Part shown: positions 51,141 to 62,593 of the stretch, in pieces | How the letters are laid out: every line of letters starts with the position of its first letter | Numbering within the stretch: the first letter of the stretch is position 1 | NCBI RefSeq assembly: GCF_003473485.1 | Contig: NC_053045.1 | Location: 33,888,494 to 33,952,493 of the forward strand | DNA length: 64,000 nucleotides | From: Medicago truncatula | Taxonomy: Eukaryota > Streptophyta > Magnoliopsida > Fabales > Fabaceae | Direction of reading: 5' to 3' | Position numbers and translations under genes: made by a program | The notes under the pieces: model-generated | Told to the model about the DNA's origin: nothing | The model's input: the letters and a program-made list of their open reading frames with translations, nothing else | Database searches by the model: none

Positions 51141-52081
51141 ATGAATGAAATACCTGGCTCTGTGGGCACAAGTGCCAGCTTCATTCTCAGATTAGGCCAG
51201 ACTTTGTTTTCATCTGCTTCCCTTCTCTTTATGTCTTTGGGAGTTGAATTCTATAGCTACACAGCTTTCTGGTACCTTTTATCTTTTTGCTATTCTCTTT
51301 GTTATGATGATAATCTTAATTTATGTAGCACATATAACTCAGACTGAAATTGTGTTTGGTTTCTAACACGCCACTAACATATAGTATTTACATTTAACTA
51401 TATCATTTTCTCAAATTATTACCCATGTCGACAACGTGTGTCTAGTATCCATGTTTCATAGGTAGTAAATTCATAACATAAAAGGAAAGGAGGCATGAGC
51501 AGATTGAGATCAATCACATTAGTAAATTCGTCGAATTTCTATAATTATGTAGCTAATTGTGTGTGTTCATTATTCATGTGCTAGCTATTTGGTGACAATC
51601 ATGGGTTTGGTTATACCTTGGAGTTTCACATTAGCATTGGTAGATGGATACTCAGTACTAGTCAAATGTCCCATTCGTCAACCAGGAATATTGTTGATTA
51701 TTGTTGTTGGAGATTGGGTATGTAGTACTTTTCTTTCTGATTTATAAGCTAACTTAGTACATGTTTGAATTGACGATTAATATGATGAAGTTACAGTGGC
51801 ACTTTGAACTCGACGTCAGTCCATACATGCATTTGGATAAGAAACTAGCAGCCAATAGGTTGATAACTCTAGTTTATTTGCTACAGGTATTATCAACCCT
51901 GACACTAGCAGCAGCTGCCTCAACAGCTAGTGTTGTAGATCTCCTGCTAAATTCTCAAGGATCTTTTTGCCCTATAAAGCTTTGCTGCAGGTACAGGATA
52001 TCTGCAGTTATGGCTTTTGTGTCATGGTTTCTGTCCTTGGCATCATCTCTTTTTAACCTTTACCTGCTACCTTCTTTGTGA
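51141..52081 (+). CDS. CASPL5B: CASP-like protein, 5B subfamily (3 exons)
   Basis: Four-span membrane protein related to the Casparian strip scaffold proteins (MARVEL-like fold), expected at the plasma membrane; the function of 5B members is unknown. Exons 51141-51271, 51585-51717 and 51887-52081 join in phase to 152 residues, usual for the subfamily. The start at MNEIPGSVGTSASF is chosen because family members begin with an equivalent short tail (M-x-E-x-x-GSPGT); an upstream in-frame ATG at 51099 would add 14 residues. Hallmarks are the conserved Arg in FILRLGQ, the Asp in ALVDGYSV, GDWVLSTLTLAAAA, and a cysteine pair (SFCPIKLCCRY) before the last span. Confidence 0.88.
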
Positions 52082-52379
52082 TTCTCATTTAATTCTCCTG
52101 TAAAAATATTAGATCGGACCATTGTACATTTTGTAATATTTTTTCTAATTTTGGCATGCGAAATTCATAGTTTGTTAGTTTTGTATAATTACAAAAGCTC
52201 ACAGTATGTATTTGTGGATAGTTTTAAGTATAGAGAAAATTCAATGTTATACTGTGTACTTTTGTAGTGTGTACTCAATAGTGCCGTGATGTCAACTTTT
52301 TTTGTTTTACTCAAACAAGCTAGGGCATTTCATTCATAATAATAGTGAATACAATTTGAAATACTCGTAAAAGTACTGT

Positions 52380-52960
52380 CAGGAGTGTAAAAGATAGATG
52401 CTCTAGCTAGACTATGAAGTATGAACACTACCCTTAGTTGATCGCCAAGAGAAAACTACTCTATAGTTGTTGAACGATTGAAGGAAACCTCTGCACTTTT
52501 CAATGAGGCAGCCATATTCTTGACAGTTAAATCTATCTTTGTGGATATCTTGGACCACCTGCTTTTAGTCCAACTCGAAGATTACATATTGAAAACCAAG
52601 AGAGTTCTCAGGCAATGCAAGCTTGTTAGCAATCCCTAAGACTCGGCTTCAAGGATGACATTTCTGCTTGATACCAGTCCAATTGTGCCACTACAAATGC
52701 GCCTGCATAGTCTCATCTCAGATGCAGAAACCAACCCCTACACAGTTATATTCCTTAAATAGTGCAGTATTCGTGTTGCATTTGGCATAGGCATTTCTTG
52801 GAGGTTCCGACAGAACCATGGCATTAGCAGCAGTTTACTGCTGAACCTGCTCTGGTGCTACCACATTAGTTGTCTGCACAGAATTTACTTGCAGCCAAGA
52901 CTGCATAATGGCTCTCGCTAGCTGTACGCTCAATTCTGCAGTTTCTTGCACAACTTCCTA
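52380..52960 (-). pseudogene. LINE RNase H-like relic
   Basis: Read on the minus strand, the DNA encodes LGFQYVIFELD, a stop, KQVVQDIHKDRFN, EYGCLIEKCRGFLQSFNNYR and VVFSWRSTKGSVHT, the RNase H domain that ends plant LINE ORFs. Stops interrupt it repeatedly. The N-terminal side continues to about 52960 (VPWEP/CN-D type text) and matches the relic at 60150-60480. Confidence 0.75.
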
Positions 52961-53112
52961 TTCCTCATCTTCCAAATGCTCCATGTGATAGTTGCAAACA
53001 ATCTCAGCTAGTCCAATGATAATTCAACCAGAATATGATAAAAGTCTACCGGACTCATGTTCAATATATTATTCTAAATAGAGTCTGGGGATAAAAACAG
53101 ATTTATAAATTC

Positions 53113-53273
53113 ATATCAAGCGTCAACGCATCAGGCCTAAAATCCTTCCTACACGTATCCCTATAAACAAGAACAGCCGAATCAACATCCCCAATACACT
53201 TTAACAAGATGCTCAAAAGTTGAAACAGATGCATCAATATCAACCAATCCCATTACTCTAAAAAATTCTTCAT
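53113..53273 (-). pseudogene. PPR gene fragment copied from 61095-61262
   Basis: Closely matches (with scattered substitutions) the part of the PPR gene at 61095-61262, in the same orientation. It covers two PPR units (about residues 333-389 of the intact protein). It is immediately followed on the left by sequence matching the 3' flank of the intact gene, with the C-terminal coding part deleted. No ORF of note. Confidence 0.85.
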
Positions 53274-53289
53274 TTATATGAAAAATGAA

Positions 53290-53830
53290 GAGGATCTTAA
53301 CTCAACATTATTAGTCTGCCTCTCAAATAGAACCGATAACTCGTTGGTGCTATGAATAATCGATGTTCAGAGTTGCAACTAGAAAATGGTGCAGCGGTGG
53401 AGACAAGAATAGCAATCTTCAGGTGTTTTTGACTGCATTTTCTGAATTTTTTTTCGATGCAAGATCCAAATATACCAGGATCCACTCCAGCTCCTCTACT
53501 AAGACGAATCAGGGCCCTGATACCATTTGTTAAGGAGCCTGAGGAGCACCAAGACCAATAATAAGCTAATAATCAAGATCACCTAGAGACCTCTTAGGAG
53601 TCCTAATTATTATTAGTCCATTGTTACTCTCGGTGTTCTCCCAAACTCGAACAAGTGCTAAAAAAGTTTGATTCGAATTGGTGGAGTGCGAAGTAGATCA
53701 AGTATAGTGATATGAAAGACTCTTAATTGTGGAAGAGATCGTTAAAATACAAATGTTAATGATTAATCTCACATTAACTATGAATGAACTAAACAAAGAA
53801 AATTTAAGAAGTGGCTCATATTCTTATTTT
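53290..53830 (-). mobile_element. LTR retrotransposon relic with PBS
   Basis: On the minus strand TGGTATCAGGGCCC (53514-53527 region) looks like a primer binding site for initiator tRNA-Met, followed by a 62-residue ORF (53297-53485) that may be the start of gag. The right side (53531-53830) would be the LTR. Partner LTR not found. Confidence 0.45.
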
Positions 53831-54349
53831 CTTTAAGGTTATGGATTGAAATGTGATGTCAAGATCACATACACATGTAACATATAACTTTGAGTATACA
53901 CAATTGTTTTACTCTTTACACCTTGGTTTTTTGTATTTCTTTTTCGGTATGCTGAAAAGTAGCTTAAATGTTATGCAATATCTATTTTAAAAGTTATGCA
54001 ATATCTACGTAAAAGTTATAATAGAAATTGATATGCAATATCTACGTAAAAGTTATTTTAGAAATTAAACGGTTCACTACATAGATAATTGTAGAGTTAT
54101 TTTAAAAATTAATATAATAAAATGATAAAATATTGAGATATATGATTGGAAACATGTCTAAAAGTATTTGGACAGTTAGTTCATATGAATTAATTTATTG
54201 TTTAAACTTTTTTATTTTATTTTTTATTTTTTTTATAAATAATGTTTCAAGCAAATTAAGGTGACCGCTTATAGGGGGAGGGTTGTTTCTACTTTCTAAA
54301 TATTTAATTTAACAGTATTTATTTCTTTTCTTTTTTCTTCTGTTGATTG

Positions 54350-54800
54350 AAATATATGGTTGGAATTCAAGTTTGAGTGAATAAATATCACGTCGATTAG
54401 GAGTTGAGGAAATGTTGATCTAGAAGACAAATGACTCATATATCTAATATCTTAATATCACATCGATGTTAAAGTCTCTTAAGATCTTGAATTTTTAGCC
54501 CATTGCTCCTTATGCTCCCCAAATTGCACAACGAGCGGTATCAAAGCCATAATTCAGCTTGGTGGGGGGAGTGGGTTCCTCGTGTTGATTCGAGTAGTGA
54601 TGTGGATGACTCATACTTGAAGGGGGAGATTGCTATAATTCAAGTGTGACCGTTAAATTTTACTTTGACTAAAAATAGAGTAATGTTGAATATACAAGAG
54701 AGATGACTCATATATTCATATTGCCTTAAGATTTTGGATAAAGATGTGATGTCAATATCTCTTTTAAGGGTCTTATATGTTTACCTATTGCCACCTTCAG
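54350..54800 (+). mobile_element. TRIM-like miniature LTR element
   Basis: Two diverged direct repeats (about 54350-54530 and 54632-54800) share AATTCAAGT, a GATGACTCATATAT-like block and a TGATGTCAATATCTC/ATCACATCGATG-type block in the same order. Between them GCGGTATCAAAGCC (about 54536) resembles an initiator-Met primer binding site and GAAGGGGGAGA (about 54619) a polypurine tract just before the second repeat. No coding capacity. Boundaries approximate. Confidence 0.6.
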
Positions 54801-57560
54801 ACTCCAAAATATATGAAGATTGATTCCATTAATCAATACAACTAAAATACAAGGAACAAATGACACAAATTTTCCTATATTTTTGGAGACTAACAAGATG
54901 AATTTCATATAATTTAAAAACTACCTGTTGTTTTCATATACTTTAATAGCTAAGAAAGTGATCATTAAGTAATAAAGCAGGGGTTTACTCGAATAAATAA
55001 GGCATGTCAAAGATATATGGTTAGTTTTGAAAGGCTTAGCGACGGAAAGAAAATTCATCCTTGACAAGTAGTACTATACAACACAGAAATCAACATAGTA
55101 GTTTATCAACAAAAAAATAATAATACAAGAACCAGAAAAGATAAAGATAACATTAAACTTTAAACTTTAATTATGTCATGCAAGTAAAATTGCTGAAGCA
55201 GAAGAATTGAATGCAGAAAGCATCAAAGTAACCAAACAAATAACCTGGAACGTTGATGGAAGATTCCTAATGTCTGGTTTAGTTTATAACTAAAAGAAAC
55301 AAAGCGAAAATTGGTCAAATTATAAGAAGAAAAAAAAAAAAAAAAGGATAAAAAGTAATTTATATTTATAATTGTTCAACTGGTTGGTTAAATCTTCTGA
55401 CATTTGTTCTTCAAGTTATCTAATTAAAAAAAGGTATATTAGCATAGATTCTCCACAATCAATTATTTCACCACATTTGATACCTTCATGAATTTGTGAT
55501 GGTAAATGCTTTGCTAAGAAAAATGTGATGACCTCAAAAGGACCAACTTGTCATGTACTACTATAAATATTTAAGAGTATAGTATCTAATATCTATCCAA
55601 AAATGAAGAATCAGTTCTTCAAACTTCATCATGGGTCATTGTCATTGCTGGTGAAGATACAAATGAATTGGACCTTAAATCGAGGTAGAATTTCTTCAAA
55701 GAATCAAATGGACTTCAAGATTAGAAGCTACCATTAATTGTCAATAAATTTAACACTACTAAGACATTCATAATTTTTGTTATTTAGTCAATAAGGCTCT
55801 ATTTGGGGATGAAGTAGTACATTAAAAATACTATAATGCGAATATATAATTTTGGTTACATAAATTTAGAGTGAGAGGATGATGTTTCAGTTTAGGAAGA
55901 ACATTAACTCATAAAATATCTATAGATATATTTACAATTATCTTCCTCCAAAGACATTAGTAGAACTCAAACCACTCAAATTTAAGAACGTTTTTTATTT
56001 TACCACTAGACCAAACTCAGGGAGTTAAGATAACCCCTTTGACATTCTAGAGTTATGTTGGATATGGTACTCAACATCCCATCATTCAATGTCAAGTCAT
56101 TTTTTTATTTAATTATCCTAAGATGAATTTTAAATTTTGAATTAATTTGTCTCTATTATTACAACCTAGTGGTTTGAGTGTGAGGATATTTCATATGAAA
56201 TCTCGAGTTGTGTGCATTTATATGAGTATGTGTTGGTCGGTCAAAAACAAAATAAAAAACATTTATTAATTTTGTCTAGATAAATACGGTCTCCAACAAA
56301 TAGTTAACCAATAATTCTCAAACTACTAATTATGAAATGGAATTCATCCCCCTGAATTGTGTCTGTTTCAAAACTTAAAAGACTTTAAGGAGGATGAATG
56401 CATGTGATTATTTACCTTCCTTAGTTTTAAACTTAACGAATGTAATTAAACATGTATATCCAATTATTCTTTGCGTATTGAAAACATCTTTTCAAATAAA
56501 ATACCGAATTTATCTGTACCACATTATTCAAACATCAAAATATTGCCAAATACTTCAAATGCATGTCAACTTGGTAGATGCTATTCGTCAATCAAATACC
56601 TAAAATTGCAGTATTATCTTGAAATTCATGTTCATTGATTTCTTCAAGAAGTTCTAACAATATTCTCTTATATATACTCAAGTCAAGTGTCCAAATTAAT
56701 TAATTAATTCCATTTACATACTCATTTATACACTTCAATTGCTTATTCCAAATGACATGCATAAACCAATTCTCCATTTCAGGTACAAAATGAAAAATCA
56801 TACAAAAGTTGTAGCGGTCAACATGTTGGGACACACGTAAAAGGAAGTTCATATTCTCTTGAGGTGTATGGTCCAATATTCCTTGTGTCTTGCTCTTTAC
56901 CTTCTCTTGACGTGGGGATTCTCATGAACTTATGATTTACAACCATCACCACCACCCCTCCTCATGAGGCATAATTCCTTTCCAATCTCTTCAACCATAA
57001 GCCATTATGCAATGAATTAGAATTCTATAATGCAAAGTTTGTTTCAAGGTAAATTTTAAGTTGTCGTTAAAAATTTGTGGATAAGTTACTCAACAATCGA
57101 TTAAAATCAAACATGTGCACTTCATTGACTTTTTTTAGAATCCTATGTTTGATATAGTTAGTGGAGTACACATGATTGATTTTAATTGGTTGCAGGTAAC
57201 TCAACCATAATTTTCTAAAAGTAACTCAAGTCTCACCTTGTTTAAATACTACGATTCAGTTTACAATTTGAATTTAATGGAAATACACAAATGATGTAAA
57301 ATAGTATTATAACCTAATCTAACAAAAATTCATCATATTGTCGTATAAAACTAGTCTACGCTGATAATGGTTGATCTCTTACTATTTTACCCTTAAGCGA
57401 TATTGGTTGCACTTTTGGCTCCACAAGCTAGGCTACACTTAAACAAACATGAGTCGTACTCAACAAGCCAAGACAAAAACAAAACTTCCTCATAATACAA
57501 CTTTCTACACTTTCAAATTACCTAATTACCCTCAAACCAGCACAAGTCCAAATCATGCCC
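54801..57560. other. Intergenic region upstream of the DC1 gene
   Basis: AT-rich, with no gene I can support. A 69-residue ORF at 56394-56603 shows no domain and lies without context. Confidence 0.45.
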
Positions 57561-57568
57561 CTTCCAAT

Positions 57569-57576
57569 TATAAATA
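57569..57576 (+). promoter_or_regulatory. TATA box of the DC1 gene
   Basis: TATAAATA, 63 bases before the start codon, in a suitable setting. Implies a leader of roughly 30-35 bases. Confidence 0.65.
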
Positions 57577-57638
57577 CATAACAACAGTTACCATTACATA
57601 TGCAATATCACACAAACAAAAAGAGAAGAAACAGAACA

Positions 57639-58379
57639 ATGAAATACAGTGAGATATCCCATTTCAGCCACCCAAAACACAAACTAAGATTCGAGCACAA
57701 CGAATTTCCATTCAAATGCGACGGCTGCAAAGAAATAGGCATAGGTTCACGTTACAAATGCAGCATCTGCGACTACGACCTTCACACACACTGCGCAATA
57801 CCTTCCACCACACTCTTCCATCCATTTTACACAAAATGCACCTTTCAGTTCATGCAAATTCCACCAGGAAACACGCTGCGTTATTGCAACGCATGCGAAA
57901 AGGACGTGAACGGGTTTGTTTACCACTGCAAATCCTGTGGGTTCGACCTCCACCCATGTTGCGCGAAGCTGCCGATGGTTCTTAACGATGGGGAAATGAA
58001 ACTTTACCTTCACAGGAAAGTGAGTTCACCATGTCACCGTTGCGGAAGAAAAGGACGTAGCTGGAGTTATAGATCGAACTGTAAGAGTTACAATTTGCAT
58101 GTGGCCTGTGTGAGGGAAATGCTGGTGGAAAATTGGTACAACTTATATATGGGACATGGTAAAGGAAGTAGCAGGAAACTTGAGGCCACTATTCCTAGTT
58201 TACAGAATACATTGTACGCTGCACATAATTGCAGAGGAAGTAGAGGAAGTAAAGGAAAGAAGGTGAAAAAGTGTTGTGAGATTGCTGGATTTGCGGTGCA
58301 GATTGTGATTTCAGCGGTTTTGGGTGATCCTACGACTCTCATTGCTGGTGTTGTTGGGGCACTCATGTCTAGGGCTTGA
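57639..58379 (+). CDS. DC1 (cysteine/histidine-rich C1-like) domain protein
   Basis: Plant DC1 proteins bind zinc through repeated C1-like modules and are implicated in stress and hormone signalling; ligands are mostly unknown. Intronless, 246 residues. Module 1 (~8-58) has the HPKHKLRF start, CDGCKEIG, YKCSICDYDLHTHCA. Module 2 (~65-118) has YCNACEKDVNG, YHCKSCGFDLHPCCAKLP. Module 3 (~125-165) is reduced: CHRCGRKGRSWSYRSNCKSYNLHVAC. A basic Ser/Gly linker (RGSRGSKGKKVKK) precedes a hydrophobic C-terminal tail (FAVQIVISAVLGDPTTLIAGVVGAL) that could anchor the protein in a membrane. The start at MKYSEISHFSHPKH is used since DC1 proteins begin this way; an in-frame ATG 39 bases upstream falls too near the TATA box. 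Confidence 0.93.
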   Translation: MKYSEISHFSHPKHKLRFEHNEFPFKCDGCKEIGIGSRYKCSICDYDLHTHCAIPSTTLFHPFYTKCTFQFMQIPPGNTLRYCNACEKDVNGFVYHCKSCGFDLHPCCAKLPMVLNDGEMKLYLHRKVSSPCHRCGRKGRSWSYRSNCKSYNLHVACVREMLVENWYNLYMGHGKGSSRKLEATIPSLQNTLYAAHNCRGSRGSKGKKVKKCCEIAGFAVQIVISAVLGDPTTLIAGVVGALMSRA

Positions 58380-60144
58380 ATATCATGGAATATAACAGAA
58401 TCTATCTTTTGTCTTTTGTTGTGACGTGTATGTTAGTTTTGTTTAGTACCACATGATGATGATGGTGATGATGATGATGTGTCTCCATAACAATGTAATG
58501 TAAGGAATATAAATTAAATGTGGTTTTTTTACATAATAAATAGGGTATAAATGGTACTACCTCTATTGCTATATTTAAGAGATTTTTGGCCAAAACACAC
58601 GAATTGAGAAACACAACCACAAAGGCAAAAGATGAAAAGTTTGCTAGAAATCCAAAGAGAAATAAGCACAAACTGATCACATGCTTCAAAATGCAAACTT
58701 ATCTGTCAGAAGTCAGAACTATCTACAACATAAGTAATACAAAGTGCTGCCCACAACACAGTGAAAATACATTCTGAATTGCATAAGTATAGAACCAAAT
58801 GCTAAAACACGAACATACTGAAACTCAGAGTACAACTACAACAATGCAGTATGCAAAAGTATAGCTAATCCATATTAGCAAATTTGTTGCAAAGCACAAT
58901 GTTTTACCAAATTATATCAAAATAATCTTCAAAGCAAATAAGTAGTATGATCAAATTAATCCCCATTTAGTTGCATACACACACAAACATTTGCCTTATC
59001 CTAGACTCGGTCACTTAATGTAGTATATGTAATACTGCATACTATACTATGATATTTTGCATAATCAAAACACAAATACACAGACAAAGATAATTAGAAC
59101 ACGAGAACTAATATCATAAACCAGTCTGAGTTGAAACCAAAATTACCTTTCGAAACTAATTTATCCCAATCTGAACTAAAACCAAAGCAAAATTTCAACA
59201 TTTAACTATGTGATAATTAAAACAAAGAAACACAAACGTAAGATAATAAATTTCAGCAAATTCATAGTGCGTACCTTTAAATGGAAAGCAGCTACATCAG
59301 TAGCATAAAATATTCCAGGAATGCTCCAATGCCTTACAGTTTTGTGGCTTAAAGCTGATCAGTAGCATAAGATATACCAAAGGTGCTGCACAAAACATAG
59401 TTACATTAATGACAGTAATATTAAATCTGATGATTGTAAATGAAGCTTAATTCTATGTCATGGCTTACAATTTTGTGGAATTATGCTCAGACACGGTGTG
59501 ATTTATGTTTGAAGCATGTATGTGAATGCCTTAAGTCTATGCCTGGGTCAAACAAAAAACTTGCATGTATTAATATCAAGAATATGCTTAATGGATTAGA
59601 TTCACACCAAACAGCGTTTGTTTTCTCAATCATAGGAACAAACAATAAAAGACTATGGCTGGAGAGATGCTCTTTCACCTTACAAGAGATAAGATGGCAA
59701 TAAAAATTAAAAGATAAACTAAGATAACAACAACAACAATAATAATAATTGTTGAAAAAGTAGTAACCAAAAAAAAATTGTTGAAAAAGTAGCAGCAACT
59801 ACTAGTTCCTAAACTAAAATGTACTAGATACTAATAATTAGTACAATATATGGTAATAAATTAAACTAGGTTTAACTCAAGTCTTCTTTTTCTTAATCTT
59901 CTTGTTCCCCAGACGAAGTTTGATAATTCCAAATTTTGGACGCTTCACAGGCGCTTAGCCGCAACATTAGTAGAGGTGGGACACTTAACCAGATGATGAT
60001 GAGAATGAGAATCAGCAGAACTGAGCTGAAACACAGCAGCAGCCTTGGATGAAGATAAATCAGCCGCCACCTCGATCTCGGAAGAAGAAGTTACAGCTGA
60101 GATGTGGTGGTTGATTTCTTTGGATCTGACAAAGTCCGCTTCAC
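58380..60144. other. Intergenic region between DC1 gene and PPR locus
   Basis: Includes a short GAT-rich microsatellite (58450-58480) in the DC1 3' UTR. The rest is AT-rich. Short runs near 59270-59330 end in splice-donor-like text on the minus strand (TTTAAAG|GTACGC) and could be untranslated exons, but this cannot be shown by eye. The 72-residue minus ORF at 59945-60163 is Ser/Ala/His-rich and abuts a LINE relic; probably not a gene. Confidence 0.4.
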
Positions 60145-60480
60145 AACAGTCTGATTGTGTCACTACAAATGTGCCTGCATAGTCTCATCTTAGACGCGGA
60201 AACCAGCCCCTACACAGTTATATTCCTTAAATAGTGCCGCATCCATGTTGCATTTGACATAGCCTTAACTTGGAGGTTCCCAAGGAACCATGACAGCAGC
60301 AGAAGTTTGCTGCTGAACCTGCTCTGGTGCTACCACATTAGTTGTCTGCACAGAATTTACATACAGCCAAGACTGCATATACTGGTTCTCGCACACTGTA
60401 CAATCTGGTCTGTAGTTTCTTACACACCTTACCACAACTTCCTATTCCTCATCTTTTAAATTCTCCATGAGATAGTTGCA
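60145..60480 (-). pseudogene. LINE RNase H N-terminal relic beside the PPR gene
   Basis: The minus strand encodes CNYLMENLKDEE, a stop, VVVRCVRNYRPDCTVCENQ, then QTSAAVMVPWEPPS, a stop, GYVKCNMDAALFKEYNCVGA and GFRV, a stop, DETMQAH. This is the linker plus RNase H start (W-P-P...KCN-DAA) of a plant LINE. Two or more stops make it dead. It is paralogous to 52660-52960. Confidence 0.75.
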
Positions 60481-60794
60481 AACAATCTCAACAGGTCCAA
60501 TAATAATTCAACCAGAACTCTGCATAAAAATTCATGGAACTCAGTCTGCTGCCAGCATGAGATAGTTGCAGTGATAACAACTTAAACCACATTTTCAGCA
60601 ATGTTATATAGCACAAGCAATTAACTGCATCAAGTACACCAAGAACAGAGTATGATAAAAAGCATACCAGACTCATGTTCAATCTGCTATTCTGAATGGA
60701 GTCCGAGGAAAAAAACAGATGTATATAGTTTTCAGAATTTTCAGTAATATCAATTATTTTCACCATAAGATGGCAAAAAGAAATCATCATTGTA

Positions 60795-62261
60795 TTAGCT
60801 ATGCATCTGAGTTTGCAGCATTTCTTTCCTCAAAGCTTCTGCCATTTCCTCACTCCCTTGTCTAACATACCCATCAATAAAAACTTCATATATTTCCGAA
60901 TTCAATTGAAACCCTTTTCCTATCATCTCTGCCTGAAGCTTCAATGCCTCATCCATCCTCCCCTCAAAACAAAACCCCTTAATCAAGGCCTCATAGCTCT
61001 TCTCCTTTGGAACCAAATCAAACTTACCAACTCCACTCCTCAAAAACTTCATAGCTTCCTCAACCCTACCCTTATTACAAAGTAACCTAACCACCATATC
61101 AAGCGTCGACGCATCAGGTCTGAAATCCTTCCTAAGCATATCCTTGTAAACAAGAACAGCTGATTCAACATCCTCAATACCACAATACCCCTTAACAAGA
61201 TGCTCATAAGTTGAAACAGTTGCATCAATACCAACCAATCCCATTTCTCTATAAAACTCTTCAGCTCTTCCAACATCACCAATCTTACAAAACCCACCAA
61301 TTATAGTATTATAACTAACCACATCAGCCTCAATTTCTTTCTTCCTCATTTCTTCCCACATCTTCTCACAATCTTCCATTCTCCCTCCATCACAAAACGC
61401 AGCAATCAGTAAACTATAACTGTAAGCATTAGGATCACAACCCATTTCACTCATTTCATTCCAAATTTCCTCAACTTTCTCAACCAAGCCACTTTGATAA
61501 CAACATAACATTAATGTATTAAAACTATGTACATTAGGTTTAACAACTCTAAAACCTCTAAACCCATAACCCCTTTTCGAAATTTCATCTTTTTCCTTAT
61601 CCAACCGAAAAAACTCACGATAAATCTCAAACCCAACATCCACCCCAAATTTTCTACAAACCCTAGAAATCAAATTATTCAATGTAGCAACTTTAGGACT
61701 AATCCCACGAGATAACAACATTCTACTAATCTCAATTGAAGATTCAATTTTTCTAGACTCCAAACACACTTCGATCAATAAATCAAACACAAACGGAGCA
61801 GACCCACAATCACGATAAGAATTAACAAGAATCTCGAATAACTTCAAAGGCGTGGAAGATGAATCGTCATTGATAAGGGCGGTTTTGATGGTGTTGTAAG
61901 CGTGTGAGTGGAGACGGGCACGTGCGAGGATGTGGATGATGGTGGAGTAAGAGGAGAGGTTGTGGTGACAGAGGGATTTGGATTGTGTCCATTGATAGAA
62001 GTGAAGAGCGAGGTGGGGTTTGTTTTTGAGGTGGAGTGTAATTTGGGAGAAATCGGTGGAGGGGAGGGTGTTTGGGTAGAGGGTGTGGAGTGTGTTCCAA
62101 CGGGATTTCGAACGGTGGTTTGTGAGGATGGAGACAGCGGTGGTTATGAGAGTTTCTTGTTCAGATGAAGAAGTGGAGAAGAAGAGGGTTACATGAATTT
62201 TTTTTGGATTTGGTTTTAGAGGTTGGTGTAGGAGTTTGGCTACTTGAACTTGAATTGTCAT
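60795..62261 (-). CDS. P-type pentatricopeptide repeat protein (intronless)
   Basis: Organelle-targeted RNA-binding protein expected to act in RNA processing, stability or translation of one or a few transcripts; the target is unknown. 488 residues from the chosen ATG, MTIQVQVAKLLHQPLKPNPKK, an N-terminus rich in basic and Ser residues with no acidic ones, fitting a mitochondrial presequence. An upstream in-frame ATG (62339) would add 26 residues, and I judge it less likely. From ~245 to the C-terminus at least seven 35-residue repeats of the plain P type are visible (e.g. VKPNVHSFNTLMLCCYQSG, DPNAYSYSLLIAAFCDGG, VVSYNTIIGGFCKIGD); earlier repeats are weaker. No DYW or E domain. It resembles Arabidopsis At2g15980 from memory. 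A partial copy lies at 53113-53273. Confidence 0.92.
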   Translation of the reverse strand: MTIQVQVAKLLHQPLKPNPKKIHVTLFFSTSSSEQETLITTAVSILTNHRSKSRWNTLHTLYPNTLPSTDFSQITLHLKNKPHLALHFYQWTQSKSLCHHNLSSYSTIIHILARARLHSHAYNTIKTALINDDSSSTPLKLFEILVNSYRDCGSAPFVFDLLIEVCLESRKIESSIEISRMLLSRGISPKVATLNNLISRVCRKFGVDVGFEIYREFFRLDKEKDEISKRGYGFRGFRVVKPNVHSFNTLMLCCYQSGLVEKVEEIWNEMSEMGCDPNAYSYSLLIAAFCDGGRMEDCEKMWEEMRKKEIEADVVSYNTIIGGFCKIGDVGRAEEFYREMGLVGIDATVSTYEHLVKGYCGIEDVESAVLVYKDMLRKDFRPDASTLDMVVRLLCNKGRVEEAMKFLRSGVGKFDLVPKEKSYEALIKGFCFEGRMDEALKLQAEMIGKGFQLNSEIYEVFIDGYVRQGSEEMAEALRKEMLQTQMHS

Positions 62262-62483
62262 TTGGGTAATTGAAGTGCGGTTATTTTGTTTATGAATGAA
62301 TTGAGAATTTTGTATTTTTGTGGGAATAAAGTTGGACAAAGTCTTAATTAGGGTTGCTCAAGGTTGGATTGTCCATATAACCAATCTATTTCAAAATTTC
62401 AAAATGTAACTTGATTTGATGCAGTGAGTTTGGATTTTAAATATCCATTCCCCAGTTACATCCACATCCATATACCATTATCC

Positions 62484-62593
62484 TTAATTCTGAGTGGCTT
62501 GAATGGGTGATGGTGGACCCTTAGCAGTCTCTATTGAAGCAGACCGCATAGCTTTCAAGGTCTCTGGTGCTTCTTCCTTTACTGATTTCTCTC
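62484..62593 (-). CDS. Possible last exon of a minus-strand gene (partial)
   Basis: An acceptor TTTTTAG precedes an open stretch that ends in TAA: EKSVKEEAPETLKAMRSASI then ETAKGPPSPIQATQN. The acidic/basic, Ala/Pro-rich tail looks like real coding sequence and is unlike the flanks. The other exons would lie to the right, partly or wholly beyond the window; I could not find them in 62594-64000. Family unknown. Confidence 0.35.

Noticed and set aside
59945-60163. 72-residue Ser/Ala/His-rich minus reading frame
   Set aside because: Continues out of a LINE relic without a clear start; most likely chance.
61908-62168. 86-residue plus-strand reading frame and other frames over the PPR gene
   Set aside because: Shadows of the PPR coding sequence in other frames.
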